A DNA stretch of 64,000 nucleotides from Fodinibius sediminis (GCF_900182555.1 NZ_FXTH01000009.1:62001-126000); one strand, 5' to 3'. Counted from the first letter of the stretch, positions 16,819 through 25,482 are shown. Numbers and translations: made by a program. Notes: generated by a model from the letters alone, not told the origin.

Positions 16819-18453
16819 ATGAACTCATCCGATTCTACACCGCTCTCACAACAGGATCTGAAAGAGATGATTCGAACCATCAATGAGGAGGAGGAAAAAA
16901 TAAAAAGGGGCGGAGGAAACAAGCGCATTCAAAAGGAACACGACAAGGGAAAGCTGACGGCCCGGGAACGTATTGAGGTCCTCACTGACGAAGAGAGCCG
17001 GTTTCATGAATTTGGTTTGTGGGCCGGTTATGAAATGTATGAAGAAGAAGGCGGGTGTCCATCGGGCGGCGTTATTACCGGAATCGGACTGGTTGCGGGA
17101 CACGACTGTGTGATCGTAGCGAATGATGCCACCGTGAAGGCGGGTGCATGGTTTCCAATAACGGCTAAAAAGAATCTGCGGGCGCAGGAGATAGCGATTG
17201 AAAATCACCTTCCCATTTTATATCTGGTTGATTCTGCCGGTGTCTACCTGCCCATGCAGGATGAAATCTTCCCTGACAAAGATCATTTTGGTCGTATTTT
17301 TCGCAATAATGCGGTAATCAGTGCCAGGGGAATTCCCCAAATAGCAGCCATCATGGGCAGCTGTGTCGCCGGGGGTGCCTATCTGCCTATCATGAGTGAC
17401 GAAGCTCTGATCGTGGATGGAACCGGCAGTGTTTTCCTGGCCGGCAGTTACCTGGTGAAAGCGGCAATAGGTGAGGAGGTAGACAATGAGACGCTGGGCG
17501 GGGCAACCACCCATACAGAGATCAGCGGTGTCACGGACTATAAGATGGAAGATGATGAGCAGTGTCTGCACACGATGCGTGATTTGGTTGATAAGCTGGG
17601 ACCCTTTGATACGGCCGGATTTAACCGTCGTGAACCAGTGGCTCCCTCACGCGATGTGACTGAAATTCTGGATATCTTTCCCGATGATCGTTCCAGGCCC
17701 TATGACATGCGCCATATTCTGGACTGTATCGTGGATGCAGATACGTTTACAGAATTCAAAAGCGGATATGGACAAACACTTGTTACCGGCTATGCACGTG
17801 TGGACGGTTGGAGTGTCGGGGTTGTGGCCAACCAGAGAAAGATTACAAAAACCAAGCAGGGGGAAATGCAGGTCGGAGGGGTTATCTATTCCGACTCCTC
17901 CGACAAGGCCGCCCGTTTCATCATGAATTGCAACCAGAAAAAAATACCTATTGTCTTCCTTCAGGATGTCACCGGATTCATGATTGGCAAGCGCAGTGAA
18001 CACGGGGGTATTATCAAGGATGGAGCCAAGATGGTCAACGCAGTCTCCAACAGCACCGTCCCCAAAATTACCATTGTACTTGGCAACAGCTATGGAGCCG
18101 GGAACTATGCCATGTGCGGCCGCGCCTATGATCCCCGATTCATCTATGCCTGGCCGACCGCACGGATAGCGGTCATGGGGGGCACGCAGGCTGCAAAGGT
18201 ACTGACTCAAATCCGCGTCTCTTCTCTCGAAAAAAAGGGGCAGGAGATAACGAAAGAGGAAGAGCAGGAAATCATGGAAGAGATAAGCGAGCGCTACGAT
18301 CGCCAAACCGATGTTCGTTATGCCGCTGCACGTCTCTGGGTGGACGGAATCATCAATCCCATCAAAACACGGGCTCATATTTCACATGCTATCCGGTATG
18401 CCAACCATAATCCAGATATCGGGGAGTTCAAAACCGGGGTTATCCAGGTTTAG
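16819..18453 (+). CDS. Acyl-CoA carboxylase carboxyltransferase beta subunit, methylcrotonyl-CoA type
   Basis: This 544-residue carboxyltransferase would transfer CO2 from carboxybiotin to an acyl-CoA. Several blocks match the methylcrotonyl-CoA carboxylase beta group more than the propionyl-CoA one: DHFGRIFRNNAVISARGIPQ, MGSCVAGGAYLPIMSDE, GTGSVFLAGSYLVKAAIGEE, SYGAGNYAMCGRAYDPRF and AWPTARIAVMGG. This points to leucine or isoprenoid catabolism. The partner biotin carboxylase/carrier subunit is not in the window, so the assembly must be completed by a distant gene. A divergent promoter region of 145 bases separates it from the GWxTD gene. The substrate call rests on motif resemblance only. 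Confidence 0.85.
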   Translation: MNSSDSTPLSQQDLKEMIRTINEEEEKIKRGGGNKRIQKEHDKGKLTARERIEVLTDEESRFHEFGLWAGYEMYEEEGGCPSGGVITGIGLVAGHDCVIVANDATVKAGAWFPITAKKNLRAQEIAIENHLPILYLVDSAGVYLPMQDEIFPDKDHFGRIFRNNAVISARGIPQIAAIMGSCVAGGAYLPIMSDEALIVDGTGSVFLAGSYLVKAAIGEEVDNETLGGATTHTEISGVTDYKMEDDEQCLHTMRDLVDKLGPFDTAGFNRREPVAPSRDVTEILDIFPDDRSRPYDMRHILDCIVDADTFTEFKSGYGQTLVTGYARVDGWSVGVVANQRKITKTKQGEMQVGGVIYSDSSDKAARFIMNCNQKKIPIVFLQDVTGFMIGKRSEHGGIIKDGAKMVNAVSNSTVPKITIVLGNSYGAGNYAMCGRAYDPRFIYAWPTARIAVMGGTQAAKVLTQIRVSSLEKKGQEITKEEEQEIMEEISERYDRQTDVRYAAARLWVDGIINPIKTRAHISHAIRYANHNPDIGEFKTGVIQV

Positions 18454-18598
18454 CAGCGAAGAAAGCCGGGAGACTGCAGGAAACTTTTTTGTAGTCGGCA
18501 CGTGCTCATCCTTTACATTTTTTAATTTTCCATTCTTTGGATTCACAGCCAAAATGTTATTATTAAGATTTCCATTTCAACAATAAGAACAGAAGACA

Positions 18599-19927
18599 AT
18601 GATAAAGTTGGTACGCACTGTTATTTGCTGTATCGCCTTACTGATGGCCCTGCCATTGGATGGACAAACCCAGTCAATACCGGCACAAGCTTTCGAGAAT
18701 GTAATTATCCATACCGCTGATGGGCAGGTTATCAGGGGCGGAACAATCGTATGGCGGGATGGCTTGATCCATGCGGTCGGAAAAGAGGTTGCCATCCCCT
18801 TCGATGCTTTCGTGCGGGATGGCGGCGACAGTCTGCATGTGTATCCCGGTTTTATTGATGGCATGGCTTTATGGGGCAGTCCCGGAAACAACGGCCATAA
18901 TGGTACGCCTGAAGAACCTGGTAATCCGGGCTACAGACGAGCCGGAATACAGCCTCACCGTTTTCCTTCCAATCACCTGAAAACGAATGATGATGCCTTT
19001 TCAAAAGCTGTACAGGCGGGGTTTACAACAGCAGCACTGGCAATGAAGGGAGAAATGATGCCGGGTCAGGTTGACCTGTTTTTCATCAATGAAGACATGA
19101 GTACGAAGCAACTCCTGCAAAGGGGCATGGGCATAGTCGCCCAATTTAAGGAAGCCAAGGGATCAGCTTATCCCTCCACAACGATGGGAGTGATGGCCCA
19201 GTTTCGCCAGCTGTTTTATGATGCAGAAGCCCAGCTTGAGCAACAACGTTATTTTGCTGCTGTTTCTTCGAGCTACCCGGCTCCACCCAAAGAAAAGGTA
19301 CTGGAGGCCCTGTACCCGGTGATGCAGCAACAGCAGCCGTTCTTTTTTGTGGCCAACAGCGAGCAGGACATCAAGCGGATGTTCTGGCTGCAGGATGAGC
19401 TCAAATTCAAGGCTGTGCTGGTATCCGGCCGGGAAGCCTATAAGACCGCCCGTGAATTGAAAAAACGGGACATTCCAGTACTGGCAGGCATTGACTTCCC
19501 GGAAAAACCCGAGTGGATGCGCGACGAAGAAAAAGACAAATACGACCAAGAGCTGACTCCGGAGCAGGAACGGTTCAGGGAACGGCAACAAAAAGCATAC
19601 CGGCAGCATATGCAAAATATCAAATCTCTGCAGGACGCCGGCGTCAATGTTGGATTTGCATCCTACGGGCTGAAAGTTTCGGATGTCCGGGAAAATCTAA
19701 CCCTGCTGAAGGAAGAGGGCGGCCTTGACAGCCCTGACGTTCTGCATCTGCTGAGCCAGTCGACAGCGGATATCCTGGGATACGGACAACGAATGGGGGA
19801 TCTTAAAGAAGGACTGATTGCGAATTTTACCGTTTTCAATAAAGCTTTTTCTGAGGATAAGGCCAGGGCTCTTTATTCTATTTCCAATGGAAAGGTGACT
19901 GAGTTTGAATCTGAAACTGATAACTAG
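18599..19927 (+). CDS. Exported amidohydrolase-like protein, metal ligands missing (first of three)
   Basis: This 442-residue protein has a signal peptide (MIKLVRTVICCIALLMAL, cleavage near GQTQS). The composite amidohydrolase fold is recognisable at both ends: the N-terminal beta-sandwich (ENVIIHTADGQVIRGGTI... and VYPGFIDGMA) and the C-terminal ADILGYGQRMGDLKEGLIANFTVF. The HxH motif that normally follows PGxID is replaced by GMALWG, and the late catalytic Asp (GTDS-type loop) is replaced by FASYG. It is therefore probably not a metal-dependent hydrolase and may be a structural partner of the next gene product. The first of three tandem paralogues, it ends 9 bases before the second. Confidence 0.75.
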   Translation: MIKLVRTVICCIALLMALPLDGQTQSIPAQAFENVIIHTADGQVIRGGTIVWRDGLIHAVGKEVAIPFDAFVRDGGDSLHVYPGFIDGMALWGSPGNNGHNGTPEEPGNPGYRRAGIQPHRFPSNHLKTNDDAFSKAVQAGFTTAALAMKGEMMPGQVDLFFINEDMSTKQLLQRGMGIVAQFKEAKGSAYPSTTMGVMAQFRQLFYDAEAQLEQQRYFAAVSSSYPAPPKEKVLEALYPVMQQQQPFFFVANSEQDIKRMFWLQDELKFKAVLVSGREAYKTARELKKRDIPVLAGIDFPEKPEWMRDEEKDKYDQELTPEQERFRERQQKAYRQHMQNIKSLQDAGVNVGFASYGLKVSDVRENLTLLKEEGGLDSPDVLHLLSQSTADILGYGQRMGDLKEGLIANFTVFNKAFSEDKARALYSISNGKVTEFESETDN

Positions 19928-19936
19928 TTTTTATCT

Positions 19937-21334
19937 ATGACTATGAAACGGATTGTGCTATTGTTTTTGGGACTTTGTGTAAGTTTTAGCGGCTATGCAC
20001 AGGAAAAAGGATCCGTACTTATCACTAATGGAACGGTCCTGACGATCACCGATGGCAACAAGGAGAACACTGATGTACTTATAGAAAACGGCATCATCAC
20101 CCGGATAGGCAAGGATATTCCTGCACCCAAAGGGATCAAAACAGTAGATGCAACAGGCAAATATGTGATGCCTGGTATTATTGATGCACATTCGCATATT
20201 GCTGCTGTGGATGTTAATGAGTGGACTCACCCCGTGACAGCCGAGGTGTCGATGGAAGAGTCCGTCAATCCCAACGATATAAATATCTATTGGGCATTGG
20301 CCGGGGGGGTTACGAGCATCCATTTAATGCATGGGTCCGCCAATGTTATAGGGGGGCAAAATGAAACACTGAAACTCCGTTATGGATCAAGCATGAATGA
20401 TATGCGCTTTAAAGATGCGCCGCGAACCATAAAATTTGCGCTGGGGGAAAATCCCACCCGCGTGCACGGGCAGGGTTTCAACGTACAGCCCCGAACCCGG
20501 ATGGGAGTTGAGCAGGTAATCCGCAATCATTTCGATGCCGCACTGGATTACCGGCGGGATCGGCAAGACTACCTGGATGCCCGCGATGCGTATGAAAAGG
20601 GGGAACGGGAAAGCCCCCCGGTGCCGGTGGCTCGGAATATCCGTATGGAAACCCTGGTTGATATCATTGAAGGAGAGATACGAGTGCACTGTCATTCTTA
20701 CCGATCCGACGAAATTATGATGCTGATGCGGGTTTTTGAAGATTACGGAATTAAAAGTTATACCTTCCAGCATGCCAATGAAGCTTTTAAAATCGCCCCG
20801 GAACTCCGTAAAAATAATGCCTATACCTCGGTGTTCTCGGATTGGTGGGCCTACAAGTTTGAGGTATATTATTCAACGGCTTTTAATGCCTCCATCCTCA
20901 ATGCCAATGGCGTTATAAACAGCATCAATTCCGACAGTGGGGAGCTGATTCGCCACCTGAATCACGAGGCGGCCAAGACCGTTCATTACGGGGAAACTTC
21001 AAAACAGGACGCACTTAAGATGATCACCATTAATCCGGCTATACAACTGGGCATAGATGAAAAGGTGGGCAGTCTTGAGGAGGGGAAGCACGGGGATGTG
21101 GCAATATGGAGTGGGCATCCGCTGAGTATTTATAGTGTCGCCGAAGCCACCTTTATTGACGGGCAGCAATATTTTGACCGTTCAGGCGATCCCGATGATA
21201 TGAGGTTGGATCCCGACCCGGAGGGAAGTTTTGCGGAGGCGCGCAAGCGCTGGTATGAAGAACATGGCCGCCGGGGGGCTACCTGCATGGAAGGGGCAGA
21301 AATCCGCTTCAGCAAGCGGGGGATGCAATTTTAG
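19937..21334 (+). CDS. Exported amidohydrolase, catalytic member of the triplet
   Basis: This 465-residue protein has a signal peptide (cleavage near GYAQ/EKG). It retains metal and active-site residues of the imidazolonepropionase-like amidohydrolase group: MPGIIDAHSH (His85, His87), VHCHSY (251, 253), FQHANEAFK (His279) and SINSDSGEL (Asp333). The C-terminal sandwich block KVGSLEEGKHGDVAIWSG is intact. Family members hydrolyse cyclic amides or dipeptides; the substrate here is unknown and would be periplasmic. An ATG two codons downstream is an alternative start. It lies between two degenerate paralogues, 9 and 20 bases away. Confidence 0.83.
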   Translation: MTMKRIVLLFLGLCVSFSGYAQEKGSVLITNGTVLTITDGNKENTDVLIENGIITRIGKDIPAPKGIKTVDATGKYVMPGIIDAHSHIAAVDVNEWTHPVTAEVSMEESVNPNDINIYWALAGGVTSIHLMHGSANVIGGQNETLKLRYGSSMNDMRFKDAPRTIKFALGENPTRVHGQGFNVQPRTRMGVEQVIRNHFDAALDYRRDRQDYLDARDAYEKGERESPPVPVARNIRMETLVDIIEGEIRVHCHSYRSDEIMMLMRVFEDYGIKSYTFQHANEAFKIAPELRKNNAYTSVFSDWWAYKFEVYYSTAFNASILNANGVINSINSDSGELIRHLNHEAAKTVHYGETSKQDALKMITINPAIQLGIDEKVGSLEEGKHGDVAIWSGHPLSIYSVAEATFIDGQQYFDRSGDPDDMRLDPDPEGSFAEARKRWYEEHGRRGATCMEGAEIRFSKRGMQF

Positions 21335-21354
21335 GAATCAATTAAAGCATAGAA

Positions 21355-22698
21355 ATGATGGTTAGTCTAGTAATGATGAAAAAGAAGTATCTGAAGGCTT
21401 TTGCCCTGTCCGGCATAGCTGTTTTTCTGCTGGCAACGACGGCACAGGCGCAAATTACAGAGAAAGCAGAATTTGGAAAATTTGCCATCACTAATGTGAC
21501 GGTTCATACTGTGATTGATGGTGTTATTGAGGGCGGGGTTGTGCTTATAAATGGCGAAGAAATTGAATTTGTAGGGAGGAACGCCCGGATAACATCCGAC
21601 TATCAGCACATAGATGCCTCGGGAAAACATGTTTATCCAGGCTTTATGGATGCCGGTACGCAGCTGGGCCTGCAGGAGATTGGGGCTGTACAGGTAACCA
21701 GGGACCAGGCAGAACTGGGCGAATTCAATCCCCATGTACGGGCTTTTACGGCCATCAATCCCAGCAGCGTCAGTATACCCGTGACGCGCGTCAATGGGGT
21801 TACTCACGTGGTTTCCATGCCCGTATCAGGACGCTTATCGGGAAAAGCAACCCTTATTGATCTCTATGGATACACGCCTGATTCCATGGCCATATCTCCC
21901 AATGCAGCCATGCATCTTAATTGGCCCACTGCCATGAAAAGAGGCCCGCATGATCAGCGGAGTGACAAGGAAGTGGAAGAAGCTTATCAGAAGAATATCA
22001 AGCAGTTGAATGATTTATGGGAACGGGCTGTCTTCTATAATGAGATGATGGAATCCTATCAGGAAGGTTCTGGGGACCAAGAGCGGCCGGAGGTTCAAAA
22101 GAAATTAGAAGCAATGCGGGAGGTGATCAGCGGCAATATTCCGGTTATTATCTCGGTAGATCAGAAAAAAGATATCCTCAATGCAATAGCATGGACCGAA
22201 AAACACCCGAAAACCCATTTTATCCTGGCCGGAGTACAGGAAGGATGGCGCGTAGCCGATGAAATCGCGGAGGCAGATTTACCATGCCTGGTATCCACCC
22301 TTTATACCCCCGAACGCGACTATGACAATTATCAGCGTCCCTATCAGAATCCAGCAATGCTGCACAAGGCAGGAGTGAAAGTGGCCATCGCTACAGGTGA
22401 GATCGAGAATGTGCGCAATGCTCCCTATCATGCCGGTTATGCCGCAACCTACGGGCTCGGCAGGGAAGAAGCCCTGAAGGCCATTACACTGAACCCCGCT
22501 GAAATTTTTGGGGTAGATGATAAGCTGGGCAGCATTGCAAAGGGAAAGCAGGCCAATCTTTTTATTTCCGATGGTGATCCTTTTGAACCGATGACTCAGA
22601 TTGAACAGGTGTTTATTCGCGGGTATAAGATTCCGATGGTGAGTCGACACTCACAGCTCTATGAAGAGTATCTCAACCGGGGAGCAGAGACTAATTGA
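21355..22698 (+). CDS. Exported amidohydrolase-like protein, metal ligands missing (third of three)
   Basis: This 447-residue protein has a signal peptide. ATGs at 21373 or 21376 (MKKKYLKAFALSG) would give a more typical signal start than the first ATG at 21355. The fold blocks are clear: NVTVHTVIDGVIEGGVV, VYPGFMDAG, and LGSIAKGKQANLFISDGDP at the C-terminus. As in the first paralogue the HxH is lost (PGFMDAGTQLG) and the late Asp loop reads IATGEIENVRN. An Ala/Gly-rich region with LNPAEIFGVDD is conserved. It is followed by a terminator, so the three genes probably form one transcript. A non-enzymatic, subunit-like role is inferred, not shown. Confidence 0.75.
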   Translation: MMVSLVMMKKKYLKAFALSGIAVFLLATTAQAQITEKAEFGKFAITNVTVHTVIDGVIEGGVVLINGEEIEFVGRNARITSDYQHIDASGKHVYPGFMDAGTQLGLQEIGAVQVTRDQAELGEFNPHVRAFTAINPSSVSIPVTRVNGVTHVVSMPVSGRLSGKATLIDLYGYTPDSMAISPNAAMHLNWPTAMKRGPHDQRSDKEVEEAYQKNIKQLNDLWERAVFYNEMMESYQEGSGDQERPEVQKKLEAMREVISGNIPVIISVDQKKDILNAIAWTEKHPKTHFILAGVQEGWRVADEIAEADLPCLVSTLYTPERDYDNYQRPYQNPAMLHKAGVKVAIATGEIENVRNAPYHAGYAATYGLGREEALKAITLNPAEIFGVDDKLGSIAKGKQANLFISDGDPFEPMTQIEQVFIRGYKIPMVSRHSQLYEEYLNRGAETN

Positions 22699-22727
22699 CA
22701 AGAACCGGCACGGTAATCCCTTTATTT

Positions 22728-22764
22728 AATGGTGGGGTCTTTAACAGGCCACACCATTTTTTTT
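22728..22764 (+). terminator. Terminator after the amidohydrolase triplet
   Basis: Stem AATGGTG (22728-22734) with CACCATT (22752-22758), loop 17, is followed by a run of eight T ending at 22764. It lies 29 bases beyond the stop of the third paralogue. Confidence 0.6.
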
Positions 22765-23114
22765 GGTGATTGGGCGAGACCAGTGAACATTTATCAGGCA
22801 GAGCAGTACTGCTTTTCTTTTGAGCATAATCCGTTACTGTTAGAGCTTGAGATTAATTTGAGCTCTTTTTGCTGTGGACTTCGTATTAAAAAGTGGAAGG
22901 AATTCATTGCCACTACAGCAAGCTCTAATTCGGTATATAGATCGTAGCATTGCCGTTATCCAAACATAACATCTGATGACCTGCCTGCACCGGAGTGATA
23001 TTCGGTGTGGGCTTATCCCTTTTGCAGATTTATACACGTCTGTGTTAATACATGTAGAATCAACATAGGTTCTTCTCAATTACAACACTATTAGGCTTCA
23101 AAAATAACGATCGT
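22765..23114. other. Gap with no recognisable gene
   Basis: Short open frames exist on both strands (for example 22840-23079 on the minus strand), but none has a recognisable family, a start signal or a neighbour relation. Nothing like a transposase, tRNA or clear promoter is visible. It forms the left flank of the collagen-like lipoprotein gene. Confidence 0.4.
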
Positions 23115-24425
23115 ATGTTCTATAACATGGTAGCATCATTCGCCAGAACATTTGTATTATTAATGATAGCATTTGCTGTTGGAATCGCCGGCTGCGAGGG
23201 TCCCCAGGGACCGGAAGGTCCAAAAGGAACCCAGGGGCCGGAAGGGCCCGTGGGACCGGCCGGAGAGGATGGCAGCGTGATGTACGCCAGTGAGGGCACA
23301 CCGACGTCGGATATCGGGGCCAAGGGCGACTACTACCTCGACAGCAGCACCGGCGAGCTGTATGGACCAAAAGATAATGACGGCTGGGGCAATCCCATTA
23401 TTGTACTGATGGGGGAGGACGGACAAGATGGGGCCAATGGTCAGGACGGGGCGGATGGTGAAGACGGCACTACCATTCACCCGGGGTCCGGATCCCCCGA
23501 TGCCTCCGTCGGTGTGGTTGGCGACTTTTACCTGGATATGGACAATATGAACCTCTATGGTCCCAAGACGGACAGTGGCTGGGGCACGCCGACCAGCCTG
23601 ATGGGCGAGGACGGACAGGATGGGTCCGATGGCCAGGACGGAGCGGATGGTAAAGATGGCAGCCAGATCTACTCCGGCAGCGGAAGCCCGGATGCTTCCC
23701 TGGGCACCAACGGGGATTACTATTTTGATACGGCAAACAAGGAGCTGTACGGCCCCAAGACCGACAGCGGCTGGGGTACGCCCACCAACCTCAGTGGAGC
23801 CGACGGCCAGGACGGGGCTGACGGGCAGGACGGAGCCGATGGCGAAGACGGCAGCCAGATCTATGCCGGCACCGGGGCCCCCGGGGCCTCACTGGGTGTG
23901 GAAGGCGACTATTACCTGGATAAAAGCAGTTATGAACTCTACGGTCCGAAGACCGGCAGCGGATGGGGAATTCCATTGAATCTGAAGGGGGCCGACGGCA
24001 ACGCCAACGTAACACGATACCGGTTTCCAGGCTTTAGTGATGGCACTACCTTGTCTATTGACATAAACAGCGAGGCTGAAATGAGGGAGAGTGCCTGGCT
24101 TGTCTACCTGGTAGTCAGAAATTATTTCGTAACCAGCAGTCCCTTTGCGAATTATACTTATTTTCACATTCCCGGTCAGGGGCGATCCAGCGTGATCTTT
24201 GACGTTTTTCATTATTATAGCAGCTGGACGACAAATCCAAAATTGATCTTCAATATTTCAGCACGGGGAGGAAGCAGTCAATCCTACGATGCCGTGGAAG
24301 TAATAAGGATCGAATCGGAGCAAACCGAGAGCTATTTAAAACAGAATAGCGGAAACCAGGCTATCATACCTGAGGGGATTGATCCAGGAAATTATGAGGA
24401 AGTGGCCAACCACTATGGATTTTAG
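23115..24425 (+). CDS. Collagen-like repeat lipoprotein with four 64-residue modules
   Basis: This 436-residue protein has a lipoprotein signal (hydrophobic core 12-23, lipobox GIAGC with Cys27). Directly after it come Gly-X-Y triplets GPQGPEGPKGTQGPEGPVGP (29-48). Then follow four modules of about 64 residues, each made of GxDGQDGxDGQDGADG-type triplets, a short turn, and a folded stretch ending LYGPKTDSGWGTP (modules near 49-99, 100-163, 164-227, 228-291). A non-repetitive C-terminal domain (292-436) is beta-rich and has no recognised family. Proteins of this type are surface-exposed in other bacteria. The GDYYLD...ELYGPK stretch resembles a module seen in exported collagen-like proteins. 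It is alone, with a terminator 87 bases downstream. Confidence 0.82.
   Translation: MFYNMVASFARTFVLLMIAFAVGIAGCEGPQGPEGPKGTQGPEGPVGPAGEDGSVMYASEGTPTSDIGAKGDYYLDSSTGELYGPKDNDGWGNPIIVLMGEDGQDGANGQDGADGEDGTTIHPGSGSPDASVGVVGDFYLDMDNMNLYGPKTDSGWGTPTSLMGEDGQDGSDGQDGADGKDGSQIYSGSGSPDASLGTNGDYYFDTANKELYGPKTDSGWGTPTNLSGADGQDGADGQDGADGEDGSQIYAGTGAPGASLGVEGDYYLDKSSYELYGPKTGSGWGIPLNLKGADGNANVTRYRFPGFSDGTTLSIDINSEAEMRESAWLVYLVVRNYFVTSSPFANYTYFHIPGQGRSSVIFDVFHYYSSWTTNPKLIFNISARGGSSQSYDAVEVIRIESEQTESYLKQNSGNQAIIPEGIDPGNYEEVANHYGF
23412..23987 (+). repeat. Three tandem 192-base repeats inside the collagen-like gene
   Basis: Units begin at 23412, 23604 and 23796, each 192 bases (64 codons), with a shorter and more diverged leading copy before 23412. 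Copies are in frame and differ by many substitutions, so they are not a recent exact duplication. GC content is high compared with the flanking DNA. Confidence 0.85.
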
Positions 24426-24446
24426 TGGTTATGCAATGCTTTATAT

Positions 24447-24468
24447 GCAGAAGTAGCTCAGTGGATAG
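24447..24468 (+). other. tRNA 5'-end-like fragment (Gly-type), not a functional tRNA
   Basis: These 22 bases (GCAGAAGTAGCTCAGTGGATAG) look like the acceptor strand, positions 8-9 and D-loop of a tRNA. The 3' half of the D-stem is wrong (GTGA instead of GAGC), and no anticodon arm, T arm or 3' acceptor strand follows. It may be a remnant of a tRNA gene or an attachment site. Confidence 0.4.
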
Positions 24469-24511
24469 TGAACAGAGACTGGCTTAGAAAATAAAATGAT
24501 CCTTTCTTTTG

Positions 24512-24548
24512 AATGGGCTCAGCCGCGAGGCTGAGCCCATTTTATTTT
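24512..24548 (+). terminator. Strong terminator after the collagen-like gene
   Basis: A perfect 12-bp GC-rich stem (24513-24524 with 24529-24540) with GCGA tetraloop, extended by an A-T pair, is followed by TTTATTTT. It is 87 bases beyond the lipoprotein stop codon and downstream of the tRNA-like fragment. Confidence 0.85.
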
Positions 24549-24630
24549 GCCTGTCGTATTTCAGGCCTTAGGGCAGATCATTGCTTTGAACATTCAGTCA
24601 GGGAGGAGGTAAGATAAATCGGAATATGTA

Positions 24631-24684
24631 AAAAAATATTTGCAAAAGAGAAGGCGGCGTCCAATATTCCAGGTACGCCGCCTT
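24631..24684 (-). terminator. Probable terminator of the leftward membrane-protein gene
   Basis: Perfect 10-bp stem AAGGCGGCGT (24651-24660)/ACGCCGCCTT (24675-24684), loop 14. On the minus strand it is followed by CTCTTTTG and then a longer T run. The distance of about 240 bases from the stop at 24928 is large, so the assignment is tentative. Confidence 0.5.
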
Positions 24685-24740
24685 TAGGGATTATGATAAG
24701 GGAAATCGTTGTTTAAAACTGGTGATCGGAACTATGTCCG

Positions 24741-24771
24741 ATTTATTAGTTAACGCTGTTAACTAATAAAT
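24741..24771. repeat. Perfect 14-bp-arm palindrome, 3-base spacer
   Basis: ATTTATTAGTTAAC (24741-24754), GCT, then its exact reverse complement (24758-24771). It is AT-rich, lies in non-coding DNA 157 bases beyond the end of a leftward gene, and no T run follows. It looks like a dyad protein-binding site or a strong cruciform/hairpin. Confidence 0.7.
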
Positions 24772-24927
24772 ATTATATCGATTCAATAAATTAATTTTAA
24801 TTCTCTAACCATTCTTGGGCCGTCTTAAAATCAGATCAAAAGGTAGGCCTATACAGAGAGGTTTGTAAATTGATAGTATCTATATCGCTTATCGGTATAT
24901 ACTATTTGAAATAGTTTAGTAAATAGT

Positions 24928-25482
24928 CTATAAACTGAAATAATCTGCTTGCTCAGCTGGGATGTTCACCCCAGGAGTGTGTCTCTTTACGAAGTGCATA
25001 ATCCGGCCGATATCATCCACCTTGAGCGTGAAATGGGCGGATTGAAGGGGGATAAGCTGTTGATAGGCGGTACTGTTTTTCCTTTTCCACACCAAGTGGT
25101 AGTCGTGCGCAAAGTCGAACAAGGCCTCTTTCTCTGTGCGCGGCCTGCTTGGAACAAAGGCGAGGCTTTTTATCTCATCGGTTGCAATGCTGTGCGTATT
25201 GAGCAAAACGTTGCCCTTATGGATGTCAATAACAAGCTTATTTTCTTTAAAATAAAATATGAAGTGATACCGGGATTCTGAGAGTTTAAAAATTCCCGAA
25301 AAACTAATAAAAAATAATAGCAGTGCGGCTACCTGCTTGACGCTCATGACGCTCCAGTTTTCAGAATTAAATGTTCCTGCAAGAAAGAATGCTCCCGTAG
25401 CAGTACTTATCAAAACAACTAAAGACCAGAACAGGTTAGCGGTTTCCTCGTAAATATGCAGTTTTTGCTGTAGAGTCATCAC
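24928..25482 (-). CDS. Hypothetical membrane protein with two helices and a PH-like tail
   Basis: This 184-residue protein is not recognised. It has two membrane helices near the N-terminus (about residues 17-39 and 47-66). A soluble segment of about 115 residues follows, with strand-rich text (YHFIFYFKENKLVIDIHKGN, LIPLQSAHFTLKVDDI) reminiscent of the bacterial PH-like domains of small membrane proteins. It is AT-richer than its neighbours, transcribed alone, and flanked by hairpins and a palindrome. The start is the first ATG; a second ATG follows immediately. No function can be given. Confidence 0.6.
   Translation of the reverse strand: MMTLQQKLHIYEETANLFWSLVVLISTATGAFFLAGTFNSENWSVMSVKQVAALLLFFISFSGIFKLSESRYHFIFYFKENKLVIDIHKGNVLLNTHSIATDEIKSLAFVPSRPRTEKEALFDFAHDYHLVWKRKNSTAYQQLIPLQSAHFTLKVDDIGRIMHFVKRHTPGVNIPAEQADYFSL

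Noticed and set aside
17647-18378. Long open frame opposite the carboxyltransferase gene
   Set aside because: It is antisense to strongly conserved carboxylase blocks and shows no domain.
22840-23079. Transposase remnant on the minus strand (YVDSTCIN reminiscent of DDE enzymes)
   Set aside because: The resemblance is only a few residues, there are no terminal repeats or target duplication, and the rest has no transposase motif.
23412-23987. CRISPR-like or satellite repeat
   Set aside because: The 192-base period is in frame with a coding sequence and the copies differ mainly in ways compatible with protein modules.
24447-24520. Functional tRNA gene
   Set aside because: Only the 5' acceptor strand and part of the D arm are recognisable; the D-stem does not pair and no anticodon stem, T arm or 3' acceptor strand follows.
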